A DNA stretch of 64,000 nt from Rhynchopus euleeides. Lineage: Eukaryota > Euglenozoa > Diplonemea > Diplonemida > Diplonemidae. The position numbers and the translations under genes were made by a program. This document shows, piece by piece, positions 9,613 to 20,529 of the stretch. Numbering within the stretch: the first letter of the stretch is position 1; each line of letters opens with the position of its first letter. The stretch covers positions 1,302,001 to 1,366,000 of the forward strand of contig OY723300.1 in assembly GCA_963210315.1 (NCBI GenBank), given 5' to 3'. Below the pieces are notes generated by a model. The model was not told the DNA's origin. It did no database searches and saw only the letters and a list, made by a program, of their open reading frames with translations.

Positions 9613-10000
9613 AAATCACTGCGCAGAGTTTTTGATTCCCAGCCCCCCAACACGTCACCCACCTCCCCCCCCAACCCCCACCCTCTCTGCAGGGGGGGGG
9701 GGGTGTTTGCGATGGAGGAGTAAAAACCGATCGCCACCCACCACCAACGCTGCACCACACCACACCGCACCGCACCACCCCCAAACACAGCCCCCATCCC
9801 CACCACCCTCCGGCTTTCCCGCCACATTGCCTTCCGGCGGGTGAAGGGTTAGGGCTGCAGGGGGGGCGGCCAAGCCCACCGGTGTTTGGCCCTTTTGTAT
9901 ATATTTCGTTGCGGGCGCCGGGAGCAGGTGCCCCCCCGCGCACCCCCGCACCCCCACCCCGACGTCGCCCCACCTCCCCGCTTGGGACACTAGACCTGCG
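9613..10000. other. C-rich spacer
   Basis: Mostly poly-C and CCACCC microsatellite with one G run (9691-9702). No gene or recognisable repeat unit is seen. Confidence 0.5.
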
Positions 10001-10339
10001 TACACGACGCGCTGTCGGGGTCTTCGACTGTCGATTCGACAGTCGAATCGACAGCAAAATCGACTGTCGACAGGTCGACTGTCGATTCGACTGTCGACCC
10101 GTCGACAGTCGACAGTCGATTTTGCTGTCGATCGACAGTCGATTCGACCTGTCGACTGTCGACCGGTCGACAGTCGACAGCTGTCGACAGCTTACTGTCG
10201 ACAGGTCGACAGTCGATTTCGACAGCTATACCTGTCGACAGCTTCGACAGGTCGGATACTGGTTCACTGACCGGTAGACAGCCTGAGTGACCTGACCCGG
10301 TCACTCAGACACTGAGTCATCTCAGACCCGTGGGTTTCT

Positions 10340-11645
10340 TTACCAGTTTCAGATTCAGATCTGCTGATCCAGAACCGCACCCTCTCCTTCCACACCAATT
10401 GTATCAGCTGCTCATGGGTCCGAGTGACGACGATAGCAATGACGATGGCTCCATAGCAAAGATGGCTACCACTGTCAAAGCTCATCTGGAACAGAAACTG
10501 TCCCAGATGGAAGTCTCCTGTATAAATACAGGGTTCGGGTTTCCCACGAGTGTAACGCAGATACGTGCAGGTGTGTCAAGAGAGTGTGCAGCTCACAGCA
10601 GTTCCTCATCCTTGGTTCTGAACCCCACAGTTCTTCGAATCACAGGGACAAGATCCAAACGATCAGGCTTTCCCGGACGCGCGGGGTTCAACTGGTGAAG
10701 ACCGTTGTTGAGAGACCGTAGCGGAGGTCGACGTAGGCTTATCGCATGCTACGGCAGGGATGAGGACTCAGCCGCCACCCCGGTGGTTTGCAGGTTGAAC
10801 AGGTTGTGTGGTTCCACTGTTCAACGTAGGTCCGCCTGTCTGATAAGACTCAGCCACCCTGCGGGTCAATTTATTCCAAAAGAAGACGCCTTTGTGACCA
10901 AAAGGCAAAATTTCCTCCCGTCAGGCTCCCGTACCACAGAGGCCCGTTGCGGGTTGCCTCTGTGTATGTGTACGTTTTGCGATGACGGGGTGTGGAACCT
11001 GGCGTAGACCGAGCTACAACCAGGCGCCGTGGGTCAATTTTTTTAGAAAAGGCCTTGACCAAAGGCATCCCCCTAACACTTAATTGCTCTGCTTCAACCT
11101 GAACCGACCCTCTAGGCAGCGTGAGGCGGCTACGTCGAGCCACTTCGTGGACAGCTGCAGTTCCCTTCCCTTGTGTTCCTCTGTCAGGGGAACAACACAA
11201 TAGCAGCACTTACGTATTGTTTCATTTCAGTCAGCCAAGGAAAGTCGAGGAGTTCGAGCCGTTGAACAGTAACCAGAGGATGACAAGCAGGTTGAATATG
11301 AAGCAGTGATCTCCTGTGTACCCTTGGACCCACATTGAACTCGAACTGAAGCCCTCAGTCGTCCTTGACCAGATTCAGACCCGCTTTTCCAGAACCGCAC
11401 CCCCTCCCTCCACTCCAAGTGTATCCGCTGCTCATGGGCCCACGTGACCACAAAGACTTAATCGTGACTCCATAGCAAAGATGGCTACCACGCTCAAGAC
11501 CATCTGTGAACAGACGGCGGTCTCCTGTTTCCAGGGGTATGGAATTACCACGAGTGTAATGCAGATACGGTAGGTGTGTCAAGAAGGTTTGCAGCTCACA
11601 GCAGGTCGTCATCTTCGTTCTGAACCTTGGTTCTGAAGTCGACAG
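10340..11645. repeat. Diverged direct repeat, about 290 bp, two copies
   Basis: Positions 10340-10630 and 11360-11645 match in the same orientation, sharing for example CCAGAACCGCACCC, CTCCATAGCAAAGATGGCTA, GTCTCCTGT and TTTGCAGCTCACAGCAG or equivalents. They lie about 1 kb apart inside the 3-kb element. Their divergence argues against a recent LTR pair; an old internal duplication is more likely. The sequence between them holds no recognised gene. Confidence 0.6.
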
Positions 11646-12085
11646 CTCCTCAAGTCGGAGGCACACAAAGGATGGGTTCCGCAACTGTCCAACTATCTAC
11701 AGACTCACAGCCCAGAAGGTGCAGTCCAGGTTCCACAGAGCAAATTAAATGTTAGCATTTCTGCACAACTACCGTATCGCAAATCGCAGCGGCGGTAGAA
11801 GTGACTGACTCTAAAACGGCGAGGTATCAGTCTTGACGCTGGAAAATTCCGTTCGGAAATACCAAACACATCCACAGAAAGTGGAAGGAATGGGCGCCAA
11901 GATGATGCGAACGATTTTTGGGGGGAGGAGGGGGGGGACTGCCCTGTATCGTGATACCCGTGAGGGCAAAAAAATACAGGGCAGGGAGGCACAGGCGCAG
12001 ACACAACAGGGGCAACACATAGGCAGGCAACACTGGATGCAGGGCCAGAAGAAAAATATTCTCTCGGCTGGGGAGGGGGGGGGGG

Positions 12086-12506
12086 CTAGGCTGCACTATA
12101 CGTATAATACGCTATACGTATAATACGTATAATACGTATTATACGCTCCGGATTTTCACCCCATTTTTGCATACACCGTACAGAGTGGCTGTCCGTGGCT
12201 GGACTTCGAGTGTGACCTTGATATCCTTGTTGAGTGTGACTCTCACTGCATCCCCCAGTCAGCTGAAGTGCATGTGGGTGTGTAACGATATCAGGTGAGA
12301 AGCGCAACCGCACCGACAAGGCGTGGAACGCTGTCGAAGTGCTGACGAACGACGCCACGAACCCAAAGTCCGGTGTGAGTCGCATCGTGGATGCTTGTGC
12401 AGTATTGCCTGAACGTATAATACGTATTTTAACGTATAATACGCTCAACGTATAATACGTATAATACGTTATACGCTGGGGGGGTGGAACGTATAGCACA
12501 GCCTAG
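12086..12506. mobile_element. 0.42-kb CTAG-flanked element with ATACGTAT palindromes
   Basis: CTAG direct repeats (12086-12089 and 12503-12506) flank inverted ends GCTGCACTATACG and CGTATAGCACAGC. Subterminal repeats of CGTATAATACG occur at both ends (12109-12145 and 12412-12478). The element sits inside a G run. In the middle, the frame from about 12297 reads EKRNRTDKAWNAVEVLTND and onward, which looks like decayed coding sequence of unknown origin. The end structure matches the elements at 25265 and 53439. Confidence 0.6.
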
Positions 12507-13069
12507 GGGGGGGGGGGAGGAGGGTCTCTCTCCTTTGTATTCGACACCGGCCTTCTCTCAGAAGGGTCGATTTCGACAGGTATTTCTGTCGAAATCGACT
12601 GTCGAAATCGACAGAAATACCTGTCGAAATCGACAGTCGAAACCGACAGTCGAAAATCGACAGTCGATTTCGACAGGTATTTCTGTCGATTTCGACAGTC
12701 GAAAATCGACAGTCGAAATCGACAGAAATACCTGTCGAAATCGACAGTCGAAACCGACAGTCGAAAATCGACAGTCGATTTCGACAGTCGAAATCGACAG
12801 GAATACCTGTCGAAATCGACTGTCGATTTCGACAGGTATACCTGCGAATTCGACAGTCGATTTCGACAGTCGAAAATCGACCTGTCGAAACCTCTGTCGA
12901 AAGACCTGTCTTCGACAGGTATTTCGACAGGTAACCTGTCGATTTTCGACTGTCGAACGACCGGTCGAAACGCATGTCGTCTGTCGATTTCGACTGGTCG
13001 ACATTGTTCCTGACAGCGCGTCGTGTAGAGGGTGAGGGGGTGGGGGGGGGGGGGGGAGCGGTCGGCACA

Positions 13070-13165
13070 CTCGATCTATCCAGCTCTCTCTGTTACTCTC
13101 TTCTCTTTTAACCCTCTTTATCTCCCTCTCACTCTCTCTTCGTCTCTCCACCCTTTATCTTACTG
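13070..13165 (+). promoter_or_regulatory. Pyrimidine tract and likely 3' splice acceptor
   Basis: Nearly 100 bases of C/T-rich sequence (CTCTCTCTGTTACTCTC... to CTCCACCCTTTATC) are followed by CTTACTGGCAAG, 15 bp before the ATG at 13185. The spacing fits a spliced-leader acceptor, or a cis intron end if an upstream exon exists. It is the clearest such tract in the window. Confidence 0.45.
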
Positions 13166-13184
13166 GCAAGGCAACGCTTGGGAG

Positions 13185-14330
13185 ATGCCTCTTCGAAAGG
13201 ACCCGCGGACGAAGCTGCGGATTCTGGAGAGGGTTCCGTCAGCCTTCCCTGAGCTGCAGCACCTCAACGACTTTGTGATGCACTGGCTGGGCAGGGTGGC
13301 TGTGAAGTGGGCGGATGGCAACGCCAACAGCTTCGACAAGGAGCTCCAGGTGATGGTCATATCCGATGTGGAGGTGCTCCTCCTCAAGGCGAACAGCGAC
13401 AAGCTGCAGTATGTCTACAACATCGCCGCGCTGGACAGCGTCTATGAAAACGGAAAAGGGGACATCCTCCTGGTTCCATCAGACACCAACATGCCCAGCT
13501 GCCTCTTCCGACCCGACGACGCCGCACAGTCGAAACAGGTCCTGAAGATCCTCACCTCGATGTACAGCTTCCACGAGGTGAAGCCCCTGAAGGTCCACCA
13601 ACACGCCCTCAACTGCGGCAGCTCTCTGTTTGCCTCGATGAATCTCCTCGGCCCGCACATCACAGAGTCACGACCCTCTATCACATACACCACGCTGGGG
13701 ACAGTGGAAGAGCTGCGGAAACACCTGAAGAGGCAGGGGTATGTAAACGACGATGCGACAACACAGAGTAGCAGGTCGCGGTATGTGGGGGCGAGCGCCG
13801 CAAGCGAAGATCTGCAGGCTGTTGTCGAGGCGCTGGAGGAGAAGCTGGAGGTGACGGAGAAGCAGCTGGCGCGGTGCAAGGATGCGCTGCGGGATCATAT
13901 CGGGGACCACAACACAGAGCTGGAGCAAATAAAGGAGCAGTTTCTGGAGCTCACGCAATACCTTAATCGGGTTTACGCCGCGTTTCCCAATGTGAGGTCT
14001 TCTCTAGGAAGCCCGCCCATCGCGATGCCTGGGATCGACAAGCCTGATTTCACCGCCGCGCTCCTCCAGCAGTCCCACCAGGACATGCAAGACGAGAACA
14101 CGCGCCTCAAGGCACGCATCGCCCAGCTGGAGCGGGAGAAGCAGGAGTCGCAGCACCAGGCGTCCCTCCAGGCGACGCTTGCCTCCTTCCGGTGGAACGA
14201 GGGGGCAACACCGAAGCGCCACCCCGCCAACCGAGTCCCTGCGGCAGAGGCACGGCGGCACTACCGCCCCCCTGTGTCGGGTGGGATGGGGCCCGGGGGG
14301 CCGACCCACATCCGCAACGCTGGGTTGTAG
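13185..14330 (+). CDS. PH/TH1-like domain coiled-coil protein
   Basis: 381 residues. ATG 13185 is chosen because the longer frame upstream is G-rich spacer and the pyrimidine tract ends just before this codon. Residues about 45-130 resemble a PH-like or myosin TH1-like beta domain (LQVMVISDVEVLLLKANSDK, then YNIAALDSVY and ILLVPSDT). A short Ser-rich linker follows, then heptad-rich segments (about 205-265 and 285-330) predicted as coiled coil, then a basic Pro/Gly tail. It is probably a cytoskeleton- or membrane-associated adaptor. The family assignment rests on pattern only. Confidence 0.75.
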   Translation: MPLRKDPRTKLRILERVPSAFPELQHLNDFVMHWLGRVAVKWADGNANSFDKELQVMVISDVEVLLLKANSDKLQYVYNIAALDSVYENGKGDILLVPSDTNMPSCLFRPDDAAQSKQVLKILTSMYSFHEVKPLKVHQHALNCGSSLFASMNLLGPHITESRPSITYTTLGTVEELRKHLKRQGYVNDDATTQSSRSRYVGASAASEDLQAVVEALEEKLEVTEKQLARCKDALRDHIGDHNTELEQIKEQFLELTQYLNRVYAAFPNVRSSLGSPPIAMPGIDKPDFTAALLQQSHQDMQDENTRLKARIAQLEREKQESQHQASLQATLASFRWNEGATPKRHPANRVPAAEARRHYRPPVSGGMGPGGPTHIRNAGL

Positions 14331-17300
14331 GAGGGGTGGTGGACATGAGAGAGTTCGGTGCGAACCTGAGCTCAGCGACAAGGTAGGGTCGGCTGGGTGG
14401 GTCTTGGTCTTCATCGCACCAGCGAATGCGATGAAAAAAATGAAGGGCGCGTTGGGAGCCTGTCTCTACGCTTCTGCGGGGGAAACAGAAAGGCGCGTGC
14501 GTTTGGTGCGTCCTGCCTGCTGGTTGGCTAGGAAGCATCTGCGTCACGGCGGATGACCCATTCTCCATACTCCATCAGGTCTGGGGGGAGGGGGGGTGGT
14601 GGGGATGGGGGCTGGGCTATTTTCCTTCGCCTCGGGCCCCCTCCCCCGCTGCCAAAAAAACACTCGCCAACCGAAGCTTTCCAAAAAGTATCCACACATG
14701 CGGGTGGGGTTCGGGCACACAGAGGGGGGGATCACTGGGTGTAGGGGATCCCAAAGCATCGCACGCAGGTGGCATGTTTCGGCTCTGCGAAGCGATCTGG
14801 GGGCGAATCCCTGCGACACAGGCCCTCCTGAGATGAGCCCTTGTCTGCCACACCGCGTTGGCACATCATCAATCAGGAGACACAGCACCTACCCACACCC
14901 ACAGGGGGTCGTGTGTGTGTGTGTGACAGTGGAGATCACATCAAGAGCAAGTGCTCTGTGTGTGTCTACACTGCTCTGAGTTTTTGCTCGGTGTGACCTA
15001 GATACAAGCCAAAAGGGATTAACGTGTGTGTGTACGGACAGTGGATATCACATCAAAAAGCAGAGTGTGCTCGACACTCCCGCAAAACAGAGAGAAAAAA
15101 ATACTCGCCTGGTTTGTCAGACATCATTCCCTTTCTCCTAAGCCCCCACCCCTCTTCATAAACCCAGCGTCGTGCGGTGTATGTGTGTGCTGTGTGCTGT
15201 GCCCCATGCGGGCGTCCCTCTGCCGTATCACCCATGGAGGGATACAAAGAGAGTGCATCGTCCAAAACTTCGGACCAGACTGATCCAGTTTCAACTGGGT
15301 GTCGAGACCAGCCCGGGCAGTCCATTGTGCCCCGATTTCAAAGCAGATGGGGTATGCGTGTGTTGGTGTGTATCCGGATCTATCCACAGCTGTGTAAGAA
15401 ATGTGTTCCCGATTCGGAGTGGCGTGTTACTGGTGTCAGAAGGGGTGGCTTGCTGATCTGCTATTCTCCAGCATGTGCCTTTCCACCAGGCTTCGTAGGG
15501 CTGCCCCTTGGTGCTGGAAGTGTGAATAAATGCGCCAGACACACACTGCAGCCAGCGTTGATCAGAGTTGAACGAACGATCATTCAAAGCGGTTGAGATT
15601 TCAGGTGGAGACAGGGGGCCTTCGCTCTGTGCCACACTGTGTGCCCAGGCTGTGACGACTTTGCAATCGATTTTGTAAAGCATACACGCATACGCACGCA
15701 CAGCTCAGCTATCTCTCGAATTTTCTGCATGTCTTGAGTGAAGGACCAACCCCTGTAATTGTGTACCCCGTCGTTTTTGCTAACGACGCCAAAAAATGCG
15801 TTTGTCATATTTTCATCTTTCAGGCGCCTCCCCCCCGTTCCCGCTGGGTGCGCGCCAGTGCGCGAACTCGCGGTCTTCTGGGTTATGCCTGCACTGCACT
15901 GTACCGCACTGCACACAACACAAACCAGTGAGAAGAGGTACACTGCACCCCGACGTAGACACCCGACATCCGGATTGGTGACCCGATAGTCCATGCCGAC
16001 GCAGTCGTCGGGCCTCGGACTGCATTCCGGCTCCTCAGACCCGACTAGTCGAAACCCGACTAGCCAGGCCCCCCGACGACCGCGTCGTGTATCCAATCCC
16101 CACCACCCCACCGCCAAGACCCCTCGGTTACGTTTCTCCAATTATCCAATAGTCTGGTCTGTTGCGTCTGTCCCCCACCCCACCCCGCACCCCCTTCCTC
16201 TTCTTCATCTGCAGAGAAACTTGCACCCCCCCCCCCCGCCCCAGGAGGGGGGATGCTGGGCCTGCATCAAGCTATTCCAACAAAGCAACAAACGAGAATT
16301 CGAGAATTCAAAAAACAAAGGAAATTACATACTAGCGACTCTTGGCTGCAATACATGCTACATGCATGCGAGGGGCGTTAGATAGTGCTGTGGCCGCCAC
16401 CACGCGCTGGCGAAAAACCTGCGGCAAGAAGAAGAAGAAGAAGAAGCCCGAGGCTGGCCACCCCCCTGCACTGGGGGTTTGCGAAGAGCGCGGCAAAAGT
16501 AATCGTTCAACCTACAGTCACCACTCGCCAGGGCAGCGATGCTGGGTCATGGAGTGGGAGAGAAGTTTGCCCGCTGTGTGCTGTGCGCTGCAGCGTGGTT
16601 TTTTTTTGGGCTGTGACACCTATAGAATTTGTGCGCGGTGCAAATCTGAAGAGAACAGAAAGAGAGGGGGAGAGGGGAGAGGGGGACACACCCCCGAACA
16701 ACACGCCTTGCTGCGCGGTGATGCCCTGGAAAAAGGATTTTGCACGGGGCACAGCTTCCTGCTGGTTGTGAGCCTCAAAAAAAAATTGAAAATCTGAATT
16801 TTGAATGAAACCTATGTATGCGGCGGTACACCGCCAACCAACTCGTCGTGCGGGCAGCCAAGAATCCCAACACTCTGTTTCACAGGGTCAAACCATCGCC
16901 CCACCCACCCCCCGCTTGTGCATACAAAGCACCTCATTTGTGCCTCTTGGTTCATACCGCACCCTCTTCCCCCCCCATCCAGGAAGATTTTGTAGCGCGG
17001 CAAAGCCTTTTCCATTACCAGAATGGAAGAATTGTGGTGAGTGCGGTGCTGCCCCCTTTTTTTATTTGCGTTTTTGCCGAGAAACGTTTTTACAGAGAAA
17101 AATCAACTGCCCCGCCCCACACCCCCACACACCCCTCCGCTCTTTGCTGTGTCATGGGTTGTTGCTTCACGGCCCACCATCAACCCGGGAAGGGGTAAGG
17201 GGTATCCTACCCCACTCACGAAAACCCGTCCACACTGAGGCTGGTGCAGTGAGATGTGCGACTTCGCACTTTTTCTGCTCACAAATGTGCGCACTCAGGG

Positions 17301-17640
17301 GGGGCGTTCAGCAAGCCACAAACACAACGCTGTCTCTGCCTTGCTTGCACCCCCGTGTTGTAGGGTGTCAGGGTCTCCCCTGTGAATAGAAGAAACAAAA
17401 AACCATCGCATTATGCTGCTGCGTTCTCACTGGGTACGTTCTACACACGAGGGTTTCTAACAAAATACCCGCCACCCCCCCCACTCCCTGACGCCAACTC
17501 GATACATACCGGTCAGCAGATGGAGCTGATTCTCCCTCCCAAAGTTTGTGATTCTGTTGTGTTGTGTGTGTGTGTGTGTGTGTGTGAAACGCCCTCACAT
17601 ATGTCATATTTTCCCGTGTTTTTTTTGGCGCACAGGCACC
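14331..17640. other. Long repeat-rich spacer
   Basis: No convincing gene. It contains GT microsatellites (14909-14923), two imperfect copies of GACAGTGGA.ATCACATCAA (14924 and 15038), a fragment shared with 46237-46300 (GGGGGCCTTCGC.CTGTGCCA at 15616), and a segment at 16628-16770 shared with 60117-60250 (AATCTGAAGAGAAC and GGTGATGCCCTGG... TTGCACGGGGCACAGCTTC). Frames such as 16342-16797 are low-complexity and not called. Confidence 0.4.
17563..17586 (+). repeat. GT microsatellite
   Basis: About a dozen GT units. A similar run occurs at 17784-17799, after a CACTTCACAGGGCCTTAGCA repeat segment. Confidence 0.8.
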
Positions 17641-17649
17641 GCCTTATCT

Positions 17650-17795
17650 TTATTTCACGAGCGACGAAGCGTAGCGAGTCATGAACTAACGAAGTAAAAG
17701 TTGTACGAAAATACGGCGCTTTTGGGATTATTTTCTCCCTCCATGACACTTCACAGGGCCTTAGCACAGCCTTGAGACAGCAAGTGTGTGTGTGT
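17650..17795. repeat. Dispersed SINE-like repeat R2
   Basis: Starts with CACGAGCGACGAAGCGTAGC and continues to ATGACACTTCACAGGGCCTT and AGCACAGCCTTGAGACAGCA. Related copies lie at 24280-24390, 24704-24905 and, 5' part only, 45880-45927. At 24830-24905 the repeat continues into GAACTGTTCTCCACAGTTGC; this 3' part also appears alone at 18843-18912 and 57055-57130. No coding potential is seen. Confidence 0.55.
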
Positions 17796-17856
17796 GTGGT
17801 GACCACGTTTTGTGTGGGGAGATCCTGCGCGGATCATTGCCCACCCCCGCCCACTT

Positions 17857-18810
17857 CTACGTCACAGCGGAGGCCCCACTCGGGTTAGAGTGTGGGGCCA
17901 ACTCAGTGCCACTCCGGGGAGGAGGGCGTGCAGCATAGCCAGCGTGGTGTGTGTGGCAGCAATGTGTTAGTGATTTTCCATCGCTGTAGCAGTCACCGCA
18001 TCGGTCCATGCTGTGGCGTTTGCAGAAGCCCATAGTGACCGGGAGCCCGTCCCCCTCTTTGTGGTGGTTGCGGCAGCACACCTCCTCTGGGAGGCGTCGC
18101 TTTTGGCATGCCGAGCAACGGGGCTTCCAATGCAACTTGCAGGCAAGCACCTTTGCGTTCCTCCTGGCACCAGGGGGGGCAGTACGGGGGGCAGCGCCCC
18201 TCCGCTCCCATGGGCGTCCCACCCGGCTGTTGGCCTGCCGACCGCGCGCCGCCCACTGCTGGGCCGGCTGCTGCCAGCCCTCTGGGTAGTGCGGCTGTGG
18301 GGCGAAGGTGGCGGCCCACGCCATTCCGCGGTCATGGAATACCGTATCTTGCCGGCTGTGGACTGGCTCAGCCAGGTGTGCTTGGAGGCTGCGCATCACC
18401 GATTTAGTGGCAGGGTTCAGTTGGGCCCTCCTCGACAGGCCCGCCGCCACAGTTCCGCCGAGAGCCGTGAGGACCGTTGAGTTGGCAGCATGACCGCAAT
18501 GCCAGGGCCCTTTGCCCACTTTCGTCACCATACTGCAGAGTCCTTTCAGCGAGGCGGCTTTCCCTAGGATACTGCTCTGGAACACCGTGAGGTCCTGCTG
18601 GAGCTTCTGCCGCGAGGCCCCCAGCCTTTCAGCCTCATCCATCGCGGCGTTGCTGAGGGCGTCAGCATCGGTGTTGGATTCCCTCTTCACATGCTCATAC
18701 GTGAGAGTGAACCTCGGTTGGAGGTCCGCAGCCAGCGCGGACGTGCTGAGGAAAAGAGGACGGAGGGCGGCATCCCGGCACAGGGATTCCCCTCGGAGCT
18801 GCCGCAGCAC
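17857..18810 (-). CDS. RNase H-like C-terminal fragment with Cys/His-rich tail
   Basis: About 317 codons are open on the minus strand, the only sizeable minus-strand frame here not opposite a gene. Near its start, HVKRESNTDADALSNAAMDE matches the last helix of RVT_3-type RNase H domains (HV.RE.N..AD.LSN.AMD), with the conserved Asp. The N-terminal half of the domain with the first catalytic Asp and Glu is absent. The tail is rich in paired Cys and His (CSACQKRR, VCCRNHH, RCGDCYSDG, HCCHTHH), suggesting zinc binding. The upstream CACACACAG just before GTGCTGCGG could be a 3' splice site. It is likely the 3' part of a retroelement-type or host RNase H gene; completeness is unknown. Confidence 0.5.
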   Translation of the reverse strand: MLRQLRGESLCRDAALRPLFLSTSALAADLQPRFTLTYEHVKRESNTDADALSNAAMDEAERLGASRQKLQQDLTVFQSSILGKAASLKGLCSMVTKVGKGPWHCGHAANSTVLTALGGTVAAGLSRRAQLNPATKSVMRSLQAHLAEPVHSRQDTVFHDRGMAWAATFAPQPHYPEGWQQPAQQWAARGRQANSRVGRPWERRGAAPRTAPPGARRNAKVLACKLHWKPRCSACQKRRLPEEVCCRNHHKEGDGLPVTMGFCKRHSMDRCGDCYSDGKSLTHCCHTHHAGYAARPPPRSGTELAPHSNPSGASAVT

Positions 18811-19175
18811 CTGTGTGTGTGTGTGTGTGTCGAAAGGAATCGGTTCGGAGCTGTTATTCACAGTTGCTGGACAGGGAGGGGTGATTCTCCCACAAAGCGA
18901 AAGGAGCACGATCTCACCCGACCCTACCTTTTCTGTGTACAAATTAGGCACCCTCCCCCGCTGGCAGAAGGTGTGATCTGGACACGAGGGGGGGGGGGGG
19001 GCTCTGAATCGGCTTCCGAAATCGACAGCCTGTCATTTCTTTGACATCCACACCCCCACCCACCCCCACCCCCCTCCTTGTTGAGCGCCGAGGTGCACCG
19101 AGCCCTTTGAACCTCCGTGCCACACGCCAGCACAGCTTCCACTCCACGCCACTCCACAGGTGAATGTAAGGCAGA

Positions 19176-20489
19176 ATGTCGATGAACAGCCAGGGACCCA
19201 TTCACCCGGAGGAGGCTGGAGCGGAGCAACAGGCGCAGGGATATGCCTGTGACGTGCTGTCCACAGAGCACGACTGCACCAGCAGCCTCGTAAATTTTCT
19301 GGAGCGTGGCAACCCCGGGATGTCGGAGGCGCACCACCAGCAGCTGCTCCAGCAGCAGCACCAGATGCAGATGCAGATGCAGGTTGCATACGTCGACAGG
19401 AGACCTCTTGAGTTCCCTAACCCGCCCCGCCTCCCGAAGGAATACAGCGCGACGAACGTCTCACGGTGGGAAGGCGCCTGGGCACCTGTTGAGGACATTA
19501 GCTACTGCGCGGTGCCGGGGAAACTGCCGGTCTCCGCCAACTGCTCCAAGGTGCTGCCGTACCTCTATCTGGGAAACCTGCTGTGCGCGTCTGATCTAGG
19601 CCTTCTGAGGTCGAAGGGGGTTACCCATGTGCTGACCCTAACTAAGAGGATTTTGCCTGATGAGGTTGTGGCGAACATCAACTGCAAGCAGATTGTGATT
19701 GAGGACACCCCGCGTGCCCAGATCCAGGAGGTGTGGGAGGAGTCTTTCAAACACATCCGGGCGGCGAAGGAGTCGGGCGGTGCAATCCTTGTCCACTGCA
19801 GGGCGGGCGTCTCCCGAGGGGGGTGCTGCTGTATGGCGTATCTCATGAAATACCACGGCATGACACTCCGCAATGCATACGCGCATGTCAAGTCATGCCG
19901 CCCCATCGTGCACCCCAACAAAGGCTTTGTCAGGCAGCTGCGGGACCACGAGGTGACCCTCCGAGGCAACCTCGACGGTGACATCGACTTCCTGGAGCTC
20001 CCCTACACTCTGTGGGAACGCGCAGAGCATCTGGGCCTCAGCGACCCCATCCCAAACCTGGACCTGAGCCTCAAGGCAGAGTCGGCTGTCTCTGCAGCGT
20101 ATGAATCGAGGTATAATAGGCGGAACCCGTATCTTACGATGGACGCGGGGCTCGGGGGCAAGATGATGCTCCACAGCGTGGAGCTCTACTGGATAGGGGA
20201 TTTCGAATGGATCGACGCGGCTCTCGTTGACATCCTCTACCGCAACCGGCCCCCCCAGAGCAACTACGTCTCCAGAAAGCACCGCAAGCGCATGGAGCAG
20301 GATGCCCTGATGTACCAAATCCAGCTGCACCAGACAGGCGAAGGCGCAGAGGGGGGTGAGGAAGGCGGCGGCGCGGTTGGGGGCGACGCGGATGCCGTCA
20401 TCGCGGAGCACTCCTCGCAGCCCGGTGGATATCTGCTGTCGCAGAACATCCTCTCGCGGCTGGGCGATACCCTCACCCCTCAGGGATGA
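19176..20489 (+). CDS. Dual-specificity protein phosphatase
   Basis: 437 residues. The catalytic domain runs from about 115 to 265: a start like that of DSPs (SKVLPYLYLGN), a general-acid Asp177 in IEDTP, and the P-loop HCRAGVSRGG (His207, Cys208, Arg214). In most DSPs the residue after the loop Arg is Ser or Thr; here it is Gly, which can slow release of the phospho-enzyme. The N-terminal 110 residues include a Gln/Met-rich stretch and look disordered. The C-terminal about 170 residues contain no recognised domain. Substrates are probably phospho-Ser/Thr/Tyr proteins. The ATG follows a pyrimidine-rich stretch (19042-19080) and an ACAG at 19156-19159. Confidence 0.88.
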   Translation: MSMNSQGPIHPEEAGAEQQAQGYACDVLSTEHDCTSSLVNFLERGNPGMSEAHHQQLLQQQHQMQMQMQVAYVDRRPLEFPNPPRLPKEYSATNVSRWEGAWAPVEDISYCAVPGKLPVSANCSKVLPYLYLGNLLCASDLGLLRSKGVTHVLTLTKRILPDEVVANINCKQIVIEDTPRAQIQEVWEESFKHIRAAKESGGAILVHCRAGVSRGGCCCMAYLMKYHGMTLRNAYAHVKSCRPIVHPNKGFVRQLRDHEVTLRGNLDGDIDFLELPYTLWERAEHLGLSDPIPNLDLSLKAESAVSAAYESRYNRRNPYLTMDAGLGGKMMLHSVELYWIGDFEWIDAALVDILYRNRPPQSNYVSRKHRKRMEQDALMYQIQLHQTGEGAEGGEEGGGAVGGDADAVIAEHSSQPGGYLLSQNILSRLGDTLTPQG

Positions 20490-20529
20490 TGGAGGGGTGG
20501 CAGAGACACGGCGCCCTAGTTTCTAGTTT

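Larger units (their letters stand above)
10001..13027. mobile_element. 3-kb inverted-repeat element with GTCGA subterminal arrays
   Basis: TACACGACGCGCTGTC (10001-10016) recurs inverted at 13012-13027. Inside each end is a dense array of short palindromes built from GTCGA: 10022-10250 on the left (TCGACTGTCGATTCGA type) and 12565-13005 on the right (GTCGATTTCGACAGGTATTT type). No long ORF is present. The middle contains a 0.29-kb direct repeat (10340-10630 and 11360-11640) and a second, smaller element inserted at 12086-12506. It is likely a non-autonomous transposon whose subterminal arrays would bind a transposase encoded elsewhere. Confidence 0.65.

Noticed and set aside
12565..13005. CRISPR-like array
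   Set aside because: The repeats are short, overlapping palindromes of alternating orientation with no regular spacers, and the DNA is eukaryotic.
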